The notes beneath the pieces are model-generated. The model worked only from the letters and a program-made list of their open reading frames with translations, was not told the origin of the DNA and searched no databases. Both the position numbers and the translations under genes were made by a program. A DNA stretch of 6,517 nucleotides. Origin: Bacteroidota bacterium. GTDB taxonomy: Bacteria > Bacteroidota > Ignavibacteria > Ignavibacteriales > Ignavibacteriaceae. This document shows positions 6,343 to 6,517 of the stretch, piece by piece; the stretch's first letter is position 1, and each line of letters opens with the position of its first letter. Location: positions 1 through 6,517 of the forward strand of contig JADFGB010000066.1 of assembly GCA_022567875.1 (NCBI GenBank), in the 5' to 3' direction.

Positions 6343-6375
6343 AATAAAGGGTAACTATTATAGTTGCCCTTTATT
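6343..6375 (+). terminator. Strong hairpin after hsp20, probable (perhaps leaky) terminator
   Basis: AATAAAGGGTAACTA (6343-6357) pairs with TAGTTGCCCTTTATT (6361-6375) around a TTA loop: 15 pairs with a single T-G wobble. The 5' arm is preceded by an A-rich tract and the 3' arm ends in TTTATT, so the usual U-tract is folded into the stem; after it comes only GCATTT. It begins 22 bases after the hsp20 stop. It could end most hsp20 transcripts, allow some read-through to htpG, or protect the hsp20 mRNA 3' end. Confidence 0.65.
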
Positions 6376-6404
6376 GCATTTGATAAAAACCGGAGAATTG
6401 AAAA

Positions 6405-6517
6405 ATGAGTTCAGTAGATACAAAAACAAAAAAATATAAATTTAAAGCAGAAGTTAAACAACTTCTTGATATTTTAGCTCACTCACTTTATACAAGCAGA
6501 GATATATTTTTGCGTGA
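6405..6517 (+). CDS. htpG: Molecular chaperone HtpG (Hsp90), 5' end only
   Basis: Only 37 codons are inside the window. After a short lysine-rich leader, residues 12-37 read [26 protein letters not shown] in outline, the first helix of the Hsp90 GHKL ATPase domain (family form: F-x-A/S-E-V-KQLL-x-x-x-x-HSLY-x-x-x-x-IFLRELISNA). The final partial codon, GA-, fits the conserved glutamate that activates water for ATP hydrolysis (E34 in E. coli). HtpG is an ATP-driven cytoplasmic chaperone that remodels client proteins with DnaK. A GGAG at 6392-6395, 9 bases upstream, supports the start. I see no good promoter in the 84-base gap after hsp20, so it is probably reached by read-through of the hairpin, or it has a promoter I cannot recognise. 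Confidence 0.93.
   Translation, partial: MSSVDTKTKKYKFKAEVKQLLDILAHSLYTSRDIFLR

Overview
The window is visibly AT-rich and gene-dense, and looks like a chromosomal housekeeping region rather than a mobile or accessory one. Protein features (a signal-peptide PAP2 phosphatase, an Hsp20 followed by HtpG, the MnmE/MnmG/RsmG set) together with clear Shine-Dalgarno sequences ahead of murQ, hsp20 and htpG fit a low-GC member of the Bacteroidota/Chlorobiota group. Ignavibacteria is my best guess. This assignment is inference from sequence style, not from a search.

Minus strand, read from right to left: mnmE (5545-4184), mnmG (4097-2220), rsmG (2205-1522), murQ (1525-596), then the 5' part of a PAP2-family phosphatase gene (494 to the window edge). 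The 14-base gap between mnmG and rsmG and the 4-base ATGA overlap between rsmG and murQ indicate one transcription unit. MnmE and MnmG together make the 5-carboxymethylaminomethyl-type modification of the tRNA wobble uridine, RsmG methylates 16S rRNA, and MurQ recycles cell-wall amino sugar. The PAP2 gene lies 101 bases further on and may be separately expressed.

The 86-base gap between mnmE and mnmG carries two CACGTG-centred palindromes that closely match the parS site bound by ParB/Spo0J. Together with the gidA-gidB (mnmG-rsmG) context this suggests the window lies near the replication origin.

Plus strand, right end: a small heat-shock protein gene (hsp20, 5874-6320), a strong hairpin (6343-6375), and the first 37 codons of htpG (Hsp90), forming a chaperone pair. 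The 328-base divergent region between mnmE and hsp20 is the most regulatory stretch. It contains a sigma54-like -24/-12 element about 40 bases before the hsp20 start region, two TATGNCATA palindromes at the distance typical of enhancer-binding activator sites, an alternative TATAAT box, and a possible vegetative promoter facing mnmE.

I see no mobile element, CRISPR array, rRNA or tRNA gene. No wholly new system is evident; the most informative signals are the parS pair and the architecture of the hsp20 control region.
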